Shown: one piece after another, positions 43,490-51,444 of the stretch | Layout: every line of letters starts with the position of its first letter | Numbering within the stretch: position 1 is the stretch's first letter | Assembly: GCF_900109355.1 (NCBI RefSeq) | Contig: NZ_FOBF01000018.1 | Coordinates: 1-64,000 of the forward strand | Length of the DNA: 64,000 nucleotides | Direction: 5' to 3' | DNA from: Nonomuraea pusilla | GTDB lineage: Bacteria; Actinomycetota; Actinomycetes; Streptosporangiales; Streptosporangiaceae | Translations under genes and position numbers: made by a program | Notes under the pieces: model-generated | The model's input: only the letters and a program-made list of their open reading frames with translations | Told to the model about the DNA's origin: nothing | Databases searched by the model: none

Positions 43490-44391
43490 GACGCGCCGTT
43501 GATCACCGGCTCGGTGATGGCGCCGTCGCCCACGCCGTACTTGTCGAGGATCGACTTGTACGTGCCGTCGGCGATGAGGGCCTTGAGCGCCCCCTGGACG
43601 GCCTCCTTCATCGTGCCGGAGTTCTTGCCGATGGCGTAGCCGTACGGCGCGGTGTCGTAGGCCGTGCCGAGGATCTCCAGCTTGTCGCCGGTCTGCTTGA
43701 CCGCGTAGCCGATGATCGGCGAGTCGGCGAGCATGCCGTCGATCTTGCCGGACACCAGGTCGGCGTTGACCTCGGTCTGCTGCTTGCGCACGACGACGTC
43801 GATCTTGGGCTTGCCGGCGTCCTCGCACTTCTTGCTGCGGGCGTTGATGTCGTCGACCTGGACGGTGCCCTGCTGGACGCCGATCTTCTTGCCGCACGGC
43901 TCCTCGACGTTGAGCTGCTTCGGGTTGCCCTTCAGCGTGGCCCAGGAGGTGCCGGCCGAGTAGTACGTGACGAAGTCGACGACCTTCTCGCGCTCCTTGT
44001 TGTCGGTGAAGGACGACACGCCCATCTCGTACTTGCCCGACTGGATGCCGGGGATGATCGTGTCAAATCCCGCATTCTGGAACTCGGCGGTCAGGCCGAG
44101 CTTCTGCGCCACCGCCTTGGCCAGATCCACGTCCCAGCCGACGATCTGCTGCGTGGCCGGGTCGACCGACTCGTTCGGCGGGTACGACGCGTCCGTGCCG
44201 ACGATCAACTTGCCGTCAGACTTGATCGCGTCGGGCACCTGGGCGGCCAGTGAGTTCTCCGGCGACGCGGGAGGCGCCGCCGCCGAGGGGGATGCGGTGG
44301 TGGTGTCGCCGCCGCACGCGCTGAGGGTCCAGACGGTGGTCAAAGCAAGCGCGCCGAGAGCGATCCGGCGATGGGTGGGCCAGAGGGCCAT
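43486..44391 (-). CDS. Amino-acid-binding lipoprotein of an ABC transporter
   Basis: 301 residues; lipobox LSAC (C26) and a PBPb fold (LIVGTDASYPPNES, VGWDVDLAKAVAQKLG, FDTIIPGIQSGKYEMGVSSFTDNKERE). Ligand probably a polar or basic amino acid. ATG 44391 with AGGAGG 6 nt upstream. First gene of the three-gene operon. Confidence 0.93.
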   Translation of the reverse strand: MALWPTHRRIALGALALTTVWTLSACGGDTTTASPSAAAPPASPENSLAAQVPDAIKSDGKLIVGTDASYPPNESVDPATQQIVGWDVDLAKAVAQKLGLTAEFQNAGFDTIIPGIQSGKYEMGVSSFTDNKEREKVVDFVTYYSAGTSWATLKGNPKQLNVEEPCGKKIGVQQGTVQVDDINARSKKCEDAGKPKIDVVVRKQQTEVNADLVSGKIDGMLADSPIIGYAVKQTGDKLEILGTAYDTAPYGYAIGKNSGTMKEAVQGALKALIADGTYKSILDKYGVGDGAITEPVINGAS

Positions 44392-44415
44392 GGACGGCCT
44401 CCTTGAAGTCTTACG

Positions 44416-44437
44416 GCACGAAACGTTTGATTCGTGC
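44416..44437. promoter_or_regulatory. Inverted repeat upstream of the amino-acid transporter
   Basis: Perfect 7-bp arms gcacgaa/ttcgtgc with an 8-nt spacer, 25-46 nt before the start. Candidate operator. Confidence 0.4.
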
Positions 44438-44666
44438 AGTTTAAAGGGGTGGTGGCTGCGGGCCGTCATCTGGGATTTAACGATGCGTCAACAGAACGGA
44501 GTCGGGTCCGACACCGACCCGTCTCTCCATGCACCGTCTCACCATGTGGCACTATGGGGAGACGGGTGACCCCCGTAACCCCCCTCCCGGAACGATCGCG
44601 AGGGGAACATCTGGCAGCTACAGACGCCATCTCCTCTCGCGCCGTCCGCCGAAGGTCCTTCCGTTC

Positions 44667-45896
44667 ATGACTACAGGGGTCGCTGTGGCTGCCACGCCCG
44701 CATCACCGTCCGCATCACCGTCGTCTCCGTCCCTCGAGACCCTCGACCTCGATCCCGCGTTCGCCCTCCACCGCGGCGGGAAGATCGAGATCCGCTCCAC
44801 GATCCCCGTCCGCGACGCCGACGACCTGTCGCTGGCCTACACCCCCGGCGTGGCCAAGGTCTGCACCGCCATCGCCGAGACGCCCTCGCTGGTCAACGAC
44901 TACACCTGGGTCTCCAACGTGGTCGCCGTCGTCTCCGACGGCACCGCCGTGCTCGGCCTCGGCGACATCGGCCCGGCCGCCGCCATGCCCGTCATGGAGG
45001 GCAAGGCGCTGCTGTTCAAGGAGTTCGGCGGCGTGGACGCCGTGCCCATCTGCCTCGACTGCACCGACGTCGACGCCCTCGTCGAGACCGTGGTCAGGCT
45101 CGCGCCGTCGTTCGGCGGCATCAACCTGGAGGACATCAGCGCGCCGCGCTGCTTCGAGGTCGAGGCGCGCCTGCGCGAGCTGCTCGACATCCCGGTCTTC
45201 CACGACGACCAGCACGGCACCGCCATCGTGGCGCTCGCCGCGCTGAAGAACGCCGCCCGCCTCACCGGCCGCTCCCTCGGCGACCTGCGCGCCGTCGTGG
45301 CCGGCGCGGGCGCCTCCGGCGTCGCCGTGAGCCGCATCCTCCTGGAGGCCGGCATCGGCGACATCGCCGTGGCCGACTCCAAGGGGATCATCCACGAGGG
45401 CCGCGACGGGCTCAACGACGTCAAGCGCGCACTCGCCCGCGACACCAACCGGGCCGGGCACAGCGGCTCCACCGAGCAGGCGCTCGCCGGCGCCGACGTG
45501 TTCGTGGGGCTCTCCGGCTCCACCGTGAGCGAGCAGGCCGTCGCCTCCATGGCGTCCGGCTCCATCGTCTTCGCGCTGTCCAACCCCAACCCAGAGATCG
45601 CCCCCGACGTCGCCGCCAGGCACGCCACGGTCGTCGCCACCGGACGCTCCGACTTCCCCAACCAGATCAACAACGTGCTGGCGTTCCCCGGCGTCTTCCG
45701 CGGCGCCCTCGACGTCAGGGCCACCGCCATCACCGAGAACATGAAGGTGGCCGCCGCCAACGCGCTCGCCGCCGTCGTCGGCGACGACCTCGCCGCCGAC
45801 TACGTCATCCCGAGCCCGTTCGACCGGCGCGTGGCCCCTGCCGTCACAGCCGCCGTCGCCGACCAGGCCAGGGCCGACGGCGTCGCGCGCCGCTGA
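44667..45896 (+). CDS. Malic enzyme (NAD(P)-dependent, short bacterial form)
   Basis: 409 residues. It decarboxylates malate to pyruvate. The active-site Tyr is in LSLAYTPGVAKVC; the Lys/metal region is EGKALLFKEFGGVDAVPICLD; NLEDISAPRCFEVE and IPVFHDDQHGTAIV carry metal ligands; VVAGAGASGVAVSRIL is the nucleotide site. Cofactor preference is not clear by eye. ATG 44667 with GAAGGTCC upstream. Confidence 0.95.
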   Translation: MTTGVAVAATPASPSASPSSPSLETLDLDPAFALHRGGKIEIRSTIPVRDADDLSLAYTPGVAKVCTAIAETPSLVNDYTWVSNVVAVVSDGTAVLGLGDIGPAAAMPVMEGKALLFKEFGGVDAVPICLDCTDVDALVETVVRLAPSFGGINLEDISAPRCFEVEARLRELLDIPVFHDDQHGTAIVALAALKNAARLTGRSLGDLRAVVAGAGASGVAVSRILLEAGIGDIAVADSKGIIHEGRDGLNDVKRALARDTNRAGHSGSTEQALAGADVFVGLSGSTVSEQAVASMASGSIVFALSNPNPEIAPDVAARHATVVATGRSDFPNQINNVLAFPGVFRGALDVRATAITENMKVAAANALAAVVGDDLAADYVIPSPFDRRVAPAVTAAVADQARADGVARR

Positions 45897-45904
45897 AGCC
45901 TCCG

Positions 45905-45934
45905 GCAGGCGGGGCCCCGGCGGGCCCCGCCTGC
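45905..45934 (+). terminator. Terminator after malic enzyme
   Basis: Perfect 13-bp stem gcaggcggggccc with its complement, 4-nt loop, then ACCTTTTCCC; 8 nt after the stop codon. Confidence 0.9.
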
Positions 45935-45968
45935 ACCTTTTCCCGAGGTAGCCGGTGTTTTGCGCATG

Positions 45969-45983
45969 CATGGGCATCCCATG
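45969..45983. promoter_or_regulatory. Palindrome upstream of the NsdA-like regulator
   Basis: catggg-cat-cccatg, followed at once by a TATAAG. A second TATAAC lies near 46070. These may be operator and -10 elements for the downstream gene. Confidence 0.35.
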
Positions 45984-46123
45984 GGTATAAGCGGGATCTG
46001 CACGACCCGCCGCTGATGGAGCTCAGGTGAAGTCAGAGAACTGCCATGACGTATGTACGCAGCGTGCTATAACAAAGGCTCTCTGTAAGGAAGCGGGCGC
46101 CGGCTCCCGCGACGAGGAGAGCG

Positions 46124-47482
46124 ATGGAACGCGAGCCGAACCGACTGCTACAGCAGCTCATCGCGGAGGCGGGCTTCTCCCACAAAGGACTTGCCAGGCG
46201 CCTCAACGACCTGGGCGCCGCACGAGGCACGCCCGGACTCAAATATGACCACAGCTCGGTGCTGCGCTGGATCGGTGGCCAGCGCCCGCGCGACCCCGTC
46301 CCCGGCCTCCTCACCGAGGTCTTCGCGCTGCGCCTGGGCAGACCGGTCACACCCGAGGACCTCGGCATGCCCGCCACCATCAGCCCCCTCGATCTCGGTC
46401 AGGAGTTCACGCACACGTGGCAGGAGGGGATCGCGACCGTGACGGCGCTGTGGCGGGCCGACGTGGAGCGGCGAAGGTTCCTCATCGACTCGACGTTCGC
46501 GATAGGGGCAGGCTCCGTGGGAGCGATGCGCTGGCTGACGTCCCCACCCGAAGGCCGGCCCACCGGCAGGGGCGCGCGCCGGGTCGGCACCGCCGACATC
46601 GCCGCGATCCACGAGGTCACCAGGTCCTTCGGCGAGCTCGACAACAGGTTCGGCAGCGGGCGGGTGCGCTCGTCGGTCGTCAAGTATCTCGACACCGCCG
46701 TCACGCCGCTGCTCAAGAACGGCTCCTACGGCGAGGCGACCGGCAGGAGCCTCGTCACCGCCGCCGCCGAGCTCACCAGGCTCGCCGGGTGGATGGCGTA
46801 CGACATGGAGCAGCACGGCCTCGCCCAGCGCTACCTCATCCAGGCGCTGCGCCTGGCCAGGGGCGCCGACGACCACGCGCTCGGCGGCGAGATCCTCGCC
46901 GGCATGGCGCACCAGGCCGTCTACATGGGCCAGCACGCCCACGCCCTCGACCTGGCCAGAGCCGCGCAACTGTCCGCCGGCCGCGCCGGAGTGCACACCC
47001 TGCTCGCCTCGGCGCACGTCCTGGAGGCCCACGCCCACGCCGGGCTCGGCGACGCCCGCGCCTGCGCCGCCTCCCTGCACGCGGCCGAACTCGCCTTCGG
47101 CCGCCGCCGCCCCGGCGACGAACCCGACTGGCTCGGCTACTTCGACGAGGCGTACCTGGCGGCCAAGTTCGCCCACTGCTTCCGCGACCTGGGGGAGGGG
47201 CGGCACGCCGTCCTGCAGGCGCGCCGCTCCCTCGACATGGACCACCGGTACGTCCGCGGGCGCATGTTCAACCTGTCGCTGCTGTCGGCCGGGCTGCTGC
47301 AGTGCGGCGAGCTGGAGGAGGCCTGCGCCGTGGCGGGGCAGGCGCTGCGGCTCGGCGGGGAACTGCAGTCCGCCAGGACCCGCTCGTACGCGGCCGACCT
47401 GCGGCGACGGCTCGAACCGTACAAGGACGAACCGTGCGTGGCAGCCCTCCGCGAGAGCACCAGAGAACTCACCGCCGTCTGA
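46124..47482 (+). CDS. NsdA-like developmental regulator (HTH plus TPR-type repeats)
   Basis: 452 residues. An N-terminal XRE-like segment (LLQQLIAEAGFSHKGLARRLNDLG ... DHSSVLRWIGGQRPRDPVPGLLTEVFALRLGRPVTPEDLGMP) is followed by tetratricopeptide-like helices (AEELTRLAGWMAYDMEQHGLAQRYLIQALRLARGADD-type units). The layout matches Streptomyces NsdA, a negative regulator of sporulation and antibiotic production; this copy is an NsdA-family member rather than a proven orthologue. ATG after GAGGAGAG. Followed by repeats and a strong terminator. Confidence 0.8.
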   Translation: MEREPNRLLQQLIAEAGFSHKGLARRLNDLGAARGTPGLKYDHSSVLRWIGGQRPRDPVPGLLTEVFALRLGRPVTPEDLGMPATISPLDLGQEFTHTWQEGIATVTALWRADVERRRFLIDSTFAIGAGSVGAMRWLTSPPEGRPTGRGARRVGTADIAAIHEVTRSFGELDNRFGSGRVRSSVVKYLDTAVTPLLKNGSYGEATGRSLVTAAAELTRLAGWMAYDMEQHGLAQRYLIQALRLARGADDHALGGEILAGMAHQAVYMGQHAHALDLARAAQLSAGRAGVHTLLASAHVLEAHAHAGLGDARACAASLHAAELAFGRRRPGDEPDWLGYFDEAYLAAKFAHCFRDLGEGRHAVLQARRSLDMDHRYVRGRMFNLSLLSAGLLQCGELEEACAVAGQALRLGGELQSARTRSYAADLRRRLEPYKDEPCVAALRESTRELTAV

Positions 47483-47496
47483 CGGACGCACCGGCA

Positions 47497-47652
47497 CCCG
47501 GGGGACGTGTGGCCGTTTCAGCGAGAAGCGGAAGCGCCCAGGGGACATGCGGTCGTCTCCGCGGGAAGCGGAAGCGCCCGGGGACGTGCGGCCGTTTCCC
47601 TGGAAAGCGGAAGCGCCCGGGGGACGTGGCCGTTCCTGCGGAAAGCGAAGCG
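47497..47652. repeat. Four tandem copies of a 37-40-bp unit
   Basis: Units at 47497-47536, 47537-47576, 47577-47615 and 47616-47652. Each begins ccc(g/a)gggga and ends with a (g)aagcggaagcg-type tail, and they diverge by several bases. They lie between the NsdA-like stop and the terminator. No spacers, so not CRISPR. Confidence 0.85.
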
Positions 47653-47680
47653 CCCGGGAGCCTGCACGGCTCCCGGGCGC
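47650..47680. terminator. Strong bidirectional terminator
   Basis: Perfect 13-bp stem gcgcccgggagcc with its complement around a 5-nt loop, between the convergent NsdA-like gene and protease-fold paralogue 1. Confidence 0.85.
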
Positions 47681-47692
47681 TCGGCACCTCTC

Positions 47693-49234
47693 CTACTGGA
47701 GCAGCTCGCCGTTCGGGCCGACGATCTTCTTCGTCTCGGCGTAGCTCGCCTTGTCGTACACCGCGGCCGTCTCGCCGTCGAAGTACGCGGAGCTGATGTA
47801 GTCCACCCGGTCGTTGCCGTCCTGGTCGTGGAACATGCTGGTCACGCCGTTGACGTAGCCGGTGCGCTTGCCGTTGTCGTACCGCATGAGCCAGGGGCCG
47901 CCGTCGGCGCCGCCCGTCATGGAGCACTTCAGCACCTGGTGCTCCTCGACCCTGAACGTGTTGACCTGGTACGCCTTGTTGGCGGTGACGCCGGAGCACC
48001 ACTTCGGCGTCACACCGGAGTAGGGCTTGTCACCGTCGGGGTGGCGGTCGGCGGGGTAACCGAACACGGTGACCTTCTGCCCGCGTGGCTGGTTCCACGC
48101 GAACCCCTGCCCACCCACGACATCCCCGAGCCGCCCGGTGTCCTTGGCGACGCCGATGTAGTAGTGGTCGCGGAAGTAGCGGACCGTCTTGCCCGCCTTG
48201 ACCCACTGCTTCACGTAGTAGTGGGTCTCGTACCAGGCGGTCTCGGTGCCGTTCTTGTCCTTCTGGACGTCGAGCCAGCCCAGGAACTTGCCGTCGGCCT
48301 TCTCGGCCGCCAGCTTCTTGTACGCCTCCTGGCTGATCGGCGTCGGCCCGGACTGCTCGTACTGCTCGCCGTTCTTGTTGTCGGCCGTGGCCTTCGGCGC
48401 GGCCTCGTAGTCGGCCTTCGTCACCTCGACCTTGGTGAGGATCTTCTCGCCCGAGTAGTCGTGGCCCACCTTCTCAGGCGTGGCGTCGAAGTCCTTCGAC
48501 CAGTACGGTCCCGCGGAGCCGTACTTGGCGAAGCCCGCGTCGTACTCGTCCTTCTTGATCTCTTCGTTCTTGACCCACTTGTCGCCCGCCCACTCGGCGA
48601 ACTCGCCCTTCCCGACCTCCTTCTGGCCGACCAGGGAGAAGCCGTTGTGCACCGCGACGAAGGCGTAGTCGCCGTCGTAGTCGTCATAGACGTCGAGGTC
48701 GTAGGCGGTGAAGGCGTAGGCGCCGACGTACACGCCCCAGGGCGCCTTGCCCTGGTAGTAGCCGGGCACGAAGACCCACTTCTGGAAGACGTCCTTGCCG
48801 TTCTCGTAAACGCAGTGGCCGGCCGTCGCGACCAGGTTGCGGTGCCTGGACTGGATGGCGGTGGCCGAGCACCAGTTGTACCGGCCCTTGCTGTCGAGGA
48901 AGAAGACCTTGCCGATGGTCTTCGGCAGGTTGACGTTGCCCGACTTGGAGGCCTTGGGGGCGCCGGTCGGCGCGGTCATGCCGGGCTTGCCGTCGGGGAC
49001 GTCCTTGCTCTGGGTGGCGACGACCTTGGTGACGTCCTTGGCGTCCCAGTGGTACTGGGCGGCCTTGCGGAGGGCGGCGCCGTTGGCGTCGAGCCAGAAG
49101 GCGGCGGCGCCGTACGCGTCGGCGGGCTTGGGCACCAGGTCGTCGGTGACCCACTGGGGGGCGGCGCCGGCGGGGACGGCGAGGGCGGCGGCGCTCAGGC
49201 CGGCGGCGGCGAGGGGGATGAGGAGGCGCTTCAC
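47693..49234 (-). CDS. Secreted trypsin-fold pseudoprotease, paralogue 1 (Ser replaced by Asp)
   Basis: 513 residues with a signal peptide (MKRLLIPLAAAGLSAAALAV..., cleaved near AGAA). Chymotrypsin-fold motifs: ATAGHCVY (H140) and YDGDYAFVAV (D189). The GxSGGP nucleophile position reads GGADGGPW, Asp444 in place of Ser, so proteolysis is not expected. Between the His/Asp half and the C-terminal half lies an insertion of about 150 residues containing (V/I)(T/S)xxEY/AY-type repeats (EEIKKDEYDAG, EVTKADYEAAP, PISQEAYKKLAAEK). Start GTG 49234 preceded by GGAG; an in-frame GTG 12 nt upstream is less likely. It lacks the conserved promoter of paralogues 2-4. Confidence 0.88.
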   Translation of the reverse strand: MKRLLIPLAAAGLSAAALAVPAGAAPQWVTDDLVPKPADAYGAAAFWLDANGAALRKAAQYHWDAKDVTKVVATQSKDVPDGKPGMTAPTGAPKASKSGNVNLPKTIGKVFFLDSKGRYNWCSATAIQSRHRNLVATAGHCVYENGKDVFQKWVFVPGYYQGKAPWGVYVGAYAFTAYDLDVYDDYDGDYAFVAVHNGFSLVGQKEVGKGEFAEWAGDKWVKNEEIKKDEYDAGFAKYGSAGPYWSKDFDATPEKVGHDYSGEKILTKVEVTKADYEAAPKATADNKNGEQYEQSGPTPISQEAYKKLAAEKADGKFLGWLDVQKDKNGTETAWYETHYYVKQWVKAGKTVRYFRDHYYIGVAKDTGRLGDVVGGQGFAWNQPRGQKVTVFGYPADRHPDGDKPYSGVTPKWCSGVTANKAYQVNTFRVEEHQVLKCSMTGGADGGPWLMRYDNGKRTGYVNGVTSMFHDQDGNDRVDYISSAYFDGETAAVYDKASYAETKKIVGPNGELLQ

Positions 49235-49337
49235 AGGAGACTCCACAGAGTTAACAAAGAGGGGGTTAAGACCCTATCGGCGCAACGATCACGCTGGTAC
49301 CGGCATCTGGAAATCTTGGAAAAGTCCCAGGAAAGGC

Positions 49338-49369
49338 CGAAGGGCCCGGCAGAAGCCGAGCCCTTCGGG
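49338..49369 (-). terminator. Terminator after paralogue 2
   Basis: ccgaagggc/gcccttcgg outer stem with an inner cggc/gccg stem, 55 nt past the paralogue 2 stop. Confidence 0.75.
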
Positions 49370-49424
49370 TAATGCTGGGGTTCGAGCGGAGGTTTGGACC
49401 CTCAACCCGAGGTCATTCCCAAGA

Positions 49425-51038
49425 TCAGCTGTCGCCCTTGGGGATGATGCTGCCGGACGCCATGTTCGCGGCGGCGGAGTACACCGCAGCGGTCTCACCG
49501 TCGAAGTACGGCGAGGACATGTAGTCCCAGCGGTCGTTGCTGTCCGTGTCGTACAGAACGCTGGTGACGCCGTTGACGTAGCCCATGCGCTTGGCGTTGC
49601 TGTACTTGAGGAGCCACGGGGCGCCGTTGTAGCCGCCGGTGACGGCGCACTTCAGCGACACGTGCTCCTCGATCTTCAGGCTGGCGACCTTGGTGGCCTT
49701 CGCACCGGTCTTGCCGTAGCACCACTTCGGCGTGACGCCGGAGTAGGGCTTCGAGCCGTCAGGGTGCTTGGCGTACGGGTAGCCGAAGGTGCGGACGATC
49801 TGGCCGGTCGGCTGGTTCCACGCGAAGCCCTGGCCACCGACGTTGTCGCCGAGCTTACCGACGTCCTTGATCTGGTGGACGACGATGTAGTACGCGCCGA
49901 CCCAGTACACTTCCTTGGTGGTCGACTTGACCCACTTCTTGATGTAGTACTGCTGCTTGAACCAGCTGATCTCCTGACCAGCAGCGTTCTTCTCAGCCCA
50001 GAGCTTGCCGAGGTACTTGCCGTCGGCCTTCTCCGCGAGGAGCTTCTTGTACTCCTCCTGGCTGATCGCCATCTTGCTCGCGGCCGTGGGGCCCTCGAAC
50101 TTGGCGTTGTTGTCCAGACCGGCGGGCGCCTTGTTGTAGTCGAACTCCGTGACCTCAACGGCGGTCAGCTTGACGCCGTCGATGCCGGTCGCGGTGTAGT
50201 ACTTCAGGGCCTCCGCACCGGTGGTCACCGACGCGGGCTTGGCGACCGTCTCAGGAGAAGAGGTGATGCTCTCCTTCTGGAACGGGCCGTTCTCGCCGTA
50301 CTTGGAGACACCGGCGGAGTACTCGTCCGCGGTGATCTCCTTCTTGTCGATGAACTTCTCGCCCTTGTAGGCGTCGTACTCGGTCTTGGTGACCTGCTTC
50401 GGCGCGTTGAGCACGCCGCCGACACCGTTGTACACGGTGACGAACGCGTAGTCGCGGTCGAAGTCCTCGTAGTTCGAGAAGTCGTAGTGGGTGAAGGCCT
50501 GCTTACCCACGTAGATGCCCCAAGGAGCCTTGCCCTGGTAGTAACCGGGCACGAACACCCAGCGGGACACGACCTCGTCGTTGCCGGCGATGTCGTAGAC
50601 GCAGTGACCAGCCGTGGCAACCAGGTTGCGGTAGTTCGACTGGATCGAGGTGCCGGAGCACCAGTACAGCTTGCCGTCGCGACCCTCGAAGAAGACCTTA
50701 CCGATGGACTTCGGCAGGTTCACGTTCTGGGACTTGACAGCGACCTTCTTCTCGGCGCCGATGGGCTCCTTCAGGCCGGGCTTGCCGTCAGCGACGTACC
50801 CGCCCTTCTGGACCACCTTCGGGACGTCCTTGTTGTCCCAGTAGTAGGCCGTCGCGCCCTTGAGGGCGGCGTAGTCCGACTTGGTCCAGAAGTCGAGGAT
50901 CTCGGCGGCCTTCTGCTCGCTAGCGGCGAGAGCGGCGCCGTCGACGTCCGGGTCGGCCTGGGCGGCACCGGCGAGGCCGGCAGCCAGCAGACCAGTGGCG
51001 AGCAGGGCGCCACCGGCGGGGAGGAGGATGCGCTTCAA
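49425..51038 (-). CDS. Secreted trypsin-fold pseudoprotease, paralogue 2 (Ser replaced by Asn)
   Basis: 537 residues from TTG 51038, preceded by AAGGAG. Signal peptide MKRILLPAGGALLATGLLAA ending near AQA. H145 (ATAGHCVY) and D196 (FDRDYAFVTV) are intact; the nucleophile loop is GGYNGAPW, with Asn471 for Ser and Ala for the second Gly. The insertion (about 205-380) has four repeat-like starts: QVTKTEYDAYKGEK, EITADEYSAGVSKYG, EVTEFDYNKAP and AISQEEYKKLLAEKADG. Very Lys-rich. The upstream open frame also has an ATG at 51080, but the conserved start among paralogues 2-4 is the TTG. Confidence 0.88.
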   Translation of the reverse strand: MKRILLPAGGALLATGLLAAGLAGAAQADPDVDGAALAASEQKAAEILDFWTKSDYAALKGATAYYWDNKDVPKVVQKGGYVADGKPGLKEPIGAEKKVAVKSQNVNLPKSIGKVFFEGRDGKLYWCSGTSIQSNYRNLVATAGHCVYDIAGNDEVVSRWVFVPGYYQGKAPWGIYVGKQAFTHYDFSNYEDFDRDYAFVTVYNGVGGVLNAPKQVTKTEYDAYKGEKFIDKKEITADEYSAGVSKYGENGPFQKESITSSPETVAKPASVTTGAEALKYYTATGIDGVKLTAVEVTEFDYNKAPAGLDNNAKFEGPTAASKMAISQEEYKKLLAEKADGKYLGKLWAEKNAAGQEISWFKQQYYIKKWVKSTTKEVYWVGAYYIVVHQIKDVGKLGDNVGGQGFAWNQPTGQIVRTFGYPYAKHPDGSKPYSGVTPKWCYGKTGAKATKVASLKIEEHVSLKCAVTGGYNGAPWLLKYSNAKRMGYVNGVTSVLYDTDSNDRWDYMSSPYFDGETAAVYSAAANMASGSIIPKGDS

Positions 51039-51103
51039 GGTAACTCCTTGCGCTGTCGTGGAACGCTTCTTGCGTCCCATGCGTCAGTAAAGGGATAGCC
51101 AGG

Positions 51104-51109
51104 AACATA
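51104..51109 (-). promoter_or_regulatory. Promoter-like -10 (TATGTT) of paralogue 2 in a conserved upstream block
   Basis: The minus strand reads TATGTTCC, then CTATCCCTTTACTGACGC, nearly identical to the block upstream of paralogue 3. The aaccgg palindrome lies at about the -35 position. Confidence 0.5.
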
Positions 51110-51314
51110 CAGTGTCGATCTTGAGAACCGGAAGCCGGTTTGAGAGGAAAAGATGCGACAAGGCGGGCGTTACCGTTCCGTGATGTTTAGACAGGCGAAG
51201 CGCGGGATCTAGAGAAGGTCGGCCTTGACGCCGTTTGGCCTGATCAACATAAGCCCGTTGTTAATGGGGCGAGCGGGGCGGAAGCGGCGCCGCCGATCGC
51301 CCGCCCGCGACAAT

Positions 51315-51330
51315 GTGATGCAGATCACAG
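51315..51330. promoter_or_regulatory. CRP-type palindrome upstream of paralogue 2
   Basis: TGTGA-tgcaga-TCACA, a perfect two-arm match, about 206 bp upstream of the paralogue 2 -10. Confidence 0.6.
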
Positions 51331-51394
51331 TCGCCGGATGGCACCGTCTGAGGCTCTCGTGCGTCCAAACGGCTTCACATTCGAATGGAATGCC

Positions 51395-51423
51395 GAAGGG
51401 CCCGGCGGAGCGCCGGGCCCTTC
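51395..51423 (-). terminator. Terminator after paralogue 3
   Basis: Perfect 12-bp stem gaagggcccggc with its complement, 5-nt loop, 22 nt past the stop. Confidence 0.85.
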
Positions 51424-51444
51424 AGTTCACGCGGAGCGGTCGGA

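Larger units (their letters stand above)
51039..51444. other. Intergenic region upstream of paralogue 2
   Basis: Holds the conserved promoter-like block (51060-51110), an aaccgg-aag-ccggtt palindrome (51126-51140), a CRP-type palindrome (51315-51330) and the paralogue 3 terminator. No gene seen. Confidence 0.7.

Noticed and set aside
47497..47652. Possible CRISPR array
   Set aside because: Repeats are directly adjacent with no unique spacers, they diverge between copies and no cas genes are present. The same holds for 60817-61000.
49425..51080. ATG at 51080 (and 53091) as start of paralogues 2 and 3
   Set aside because: These ATGs lie upstream of the good AAGGAG site and would put about 14 charged residues before the signal peptide; paralogue 4 lacks the ATG while the TTG is conserved in all three.
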